From Zygnema cylindricum (lineage: Eukaryota > Streptophyta > Zygnematophyceae > Zygnematales > Zygnemataceae): a stretch of 19,659 nt of DNA. Below, one piece after another: positions 19,241 to 19,659 of the stretch. The position numbers and the translations under genes are program-made. Position 1 is the stretch's first letter. Every line of letters starts with the position of its first letter. The notes under the pieces were generated by a model that saw only the letters and a program-made list of their open reading frames with translations, was not told the DNA's origin and made no database searches. The stretch spans positions 15,001 through 34,659 of the forward strand of contig JBBHKE010002431.1 of NCBI GenBank assembly GCA_037447655.1. The letters run 5' to 3'.

Positions 19241-19659
19241 GGTCCTTCCTTCTCCCTTCCTCCCTTCCTCTCTCACTCACTCCCTGCCTCCCTCCCTCCT
19301 TCACACCCTCGCACCCTCCCTCCCTCCCTCCCTCCCTTTCTCCCTCACTTACACCATCCCTCCTTCGATCGGTCCCTCCCTCAAGCCTTCCCTCCCTCGC
19401 TCATCCCTCCCTCCCTCCAACGCAGCTTCCCTCCTTCGCTCCCTCCCTCGCTCACTCGCTCTCTCCCTCCATCACTCGCTCCCTCCCTCCCTCGCTTCCC
19501 CCTACCTTGCTCCCTCCCTCCCTCACACGGCACCTCTCCCTCCCTCCCTCCCTCCCTCCCTCCCTCCCTCACACCGCACCTCTCCCTCCCTCCCTCCCTC
19601 CGTCGCAACTTCCCACCTTCGCTCCCTCCCTCCATCCCTCACACATTTCCTCCCTCGCT
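19241..19659 (+). repeat. Pyrimidine-rich (TCCC)n low-complexity tract
   Basis: Degenerate CCCT, TCCC and CTCG words fill the last ~420 bp, with runs of (CCCT)n at about 19316-19336 and 19532-19568. The minus strand has closely spaced GGGA runs able to form G-quadruplexes. The minus-strand open frame 19381-19635 (REGGREGG type) is a translation of the repeat and not a gene. The tract continues outside the window. Confidence 0.95.

Larger units (their letters stand above)
18621..19659 (+). other. Start of intron 2, extends past the window
   Basis: It begins with the consensus donor GTAAGT. No downstream exon with a coding pattern is visible before the window ends. It contains a 32 bp tandem repeat, a possible solo LTR and a pyrimidine-rich tract, each listed separately. 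Confidence 0.55.

Noticed and set aside
19381-19635. Minus-strand Gly-Arg-Glu-rich frame
   Set aside because: It is the translated TCCC tract, with no start context or non-repetitive sequence.

Overview
The window looks like non-genic DNA of a large, repeat-rich eukaryotic nuclear genome, with the 5' end of one gene at its right edge. I favour a plant-lineage (streptophyte) host. The reasons are the predicted secreted N-terminus with an LRRNT_2-like cap, typical of plant leucine-rich-repeat receptors and kinases, the GT-AG introns, the telo-box and G-box motifs upstream, and a Tourist/PIF-Harbinger-like MITE family. I cannot name a species. No tRNA, rRNA or CRISPR array is visible, and nearly all long open frames are products of simple repeats.

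Layout. Positions 1-8550 are a mosaic of old dispersed repeats rich in the tetranucleotide GTAC. Four copies of an R1 family lie at about 229-950, 1212-2235 (split by a ~270 bp TA microsatellite), 3610-3860 (inverted) and 5847-6600. A TIR element family, F, has copies at the left edge, at 7047-7577 and ending near 15298. A MITE family, D, has copies at 7730-8433 and 16508-17255 plus an inverted fragment at 8443-8543. From about 9000 to 14690 GTAC becomes rare and the sequence changes character. This block carries a decayed pogo/CENP-B-type DDE transposase gene (10148-11905), followed by tandem repeats with GCGACGA motifs and a long purine-rich tract.

From 14700 to 17520 the GTAC-rich mosaic resumes: an F copy, a degenerate ATATCGCA tandem tract, a direct-inverted-direct fold-back module, and a ~100 bp tandem array interrupted by the best-preserved D MITE. 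That MITE has a perfect 17 bp TIR, a TAA target duplication and a related empty site in the same array. It also contains a near-perfect palindrome with 28 bp arms.

From 17540 to the end is the host gene. Its upstream region has duplicated G-box blocks and a telo-box hairpin. Exon 1 (17757-17853) encodes a signal peptide, and exon 2 (18488-18620) encodes a cap resembling LRRNT_2. The intron between them ends in a 12-unit, ~19 bp tandem array in which nine units contain TCCGTACAA, an exact match to the SBP/SPL transcription-factor consensus TNCGTACAA. The next intron holds a 32 bp tandem repeat, a possible small solo LTR and a TCCC-rich tract that runs off the window. All alignments were made by eye; boundaries of old repeats are approximate.
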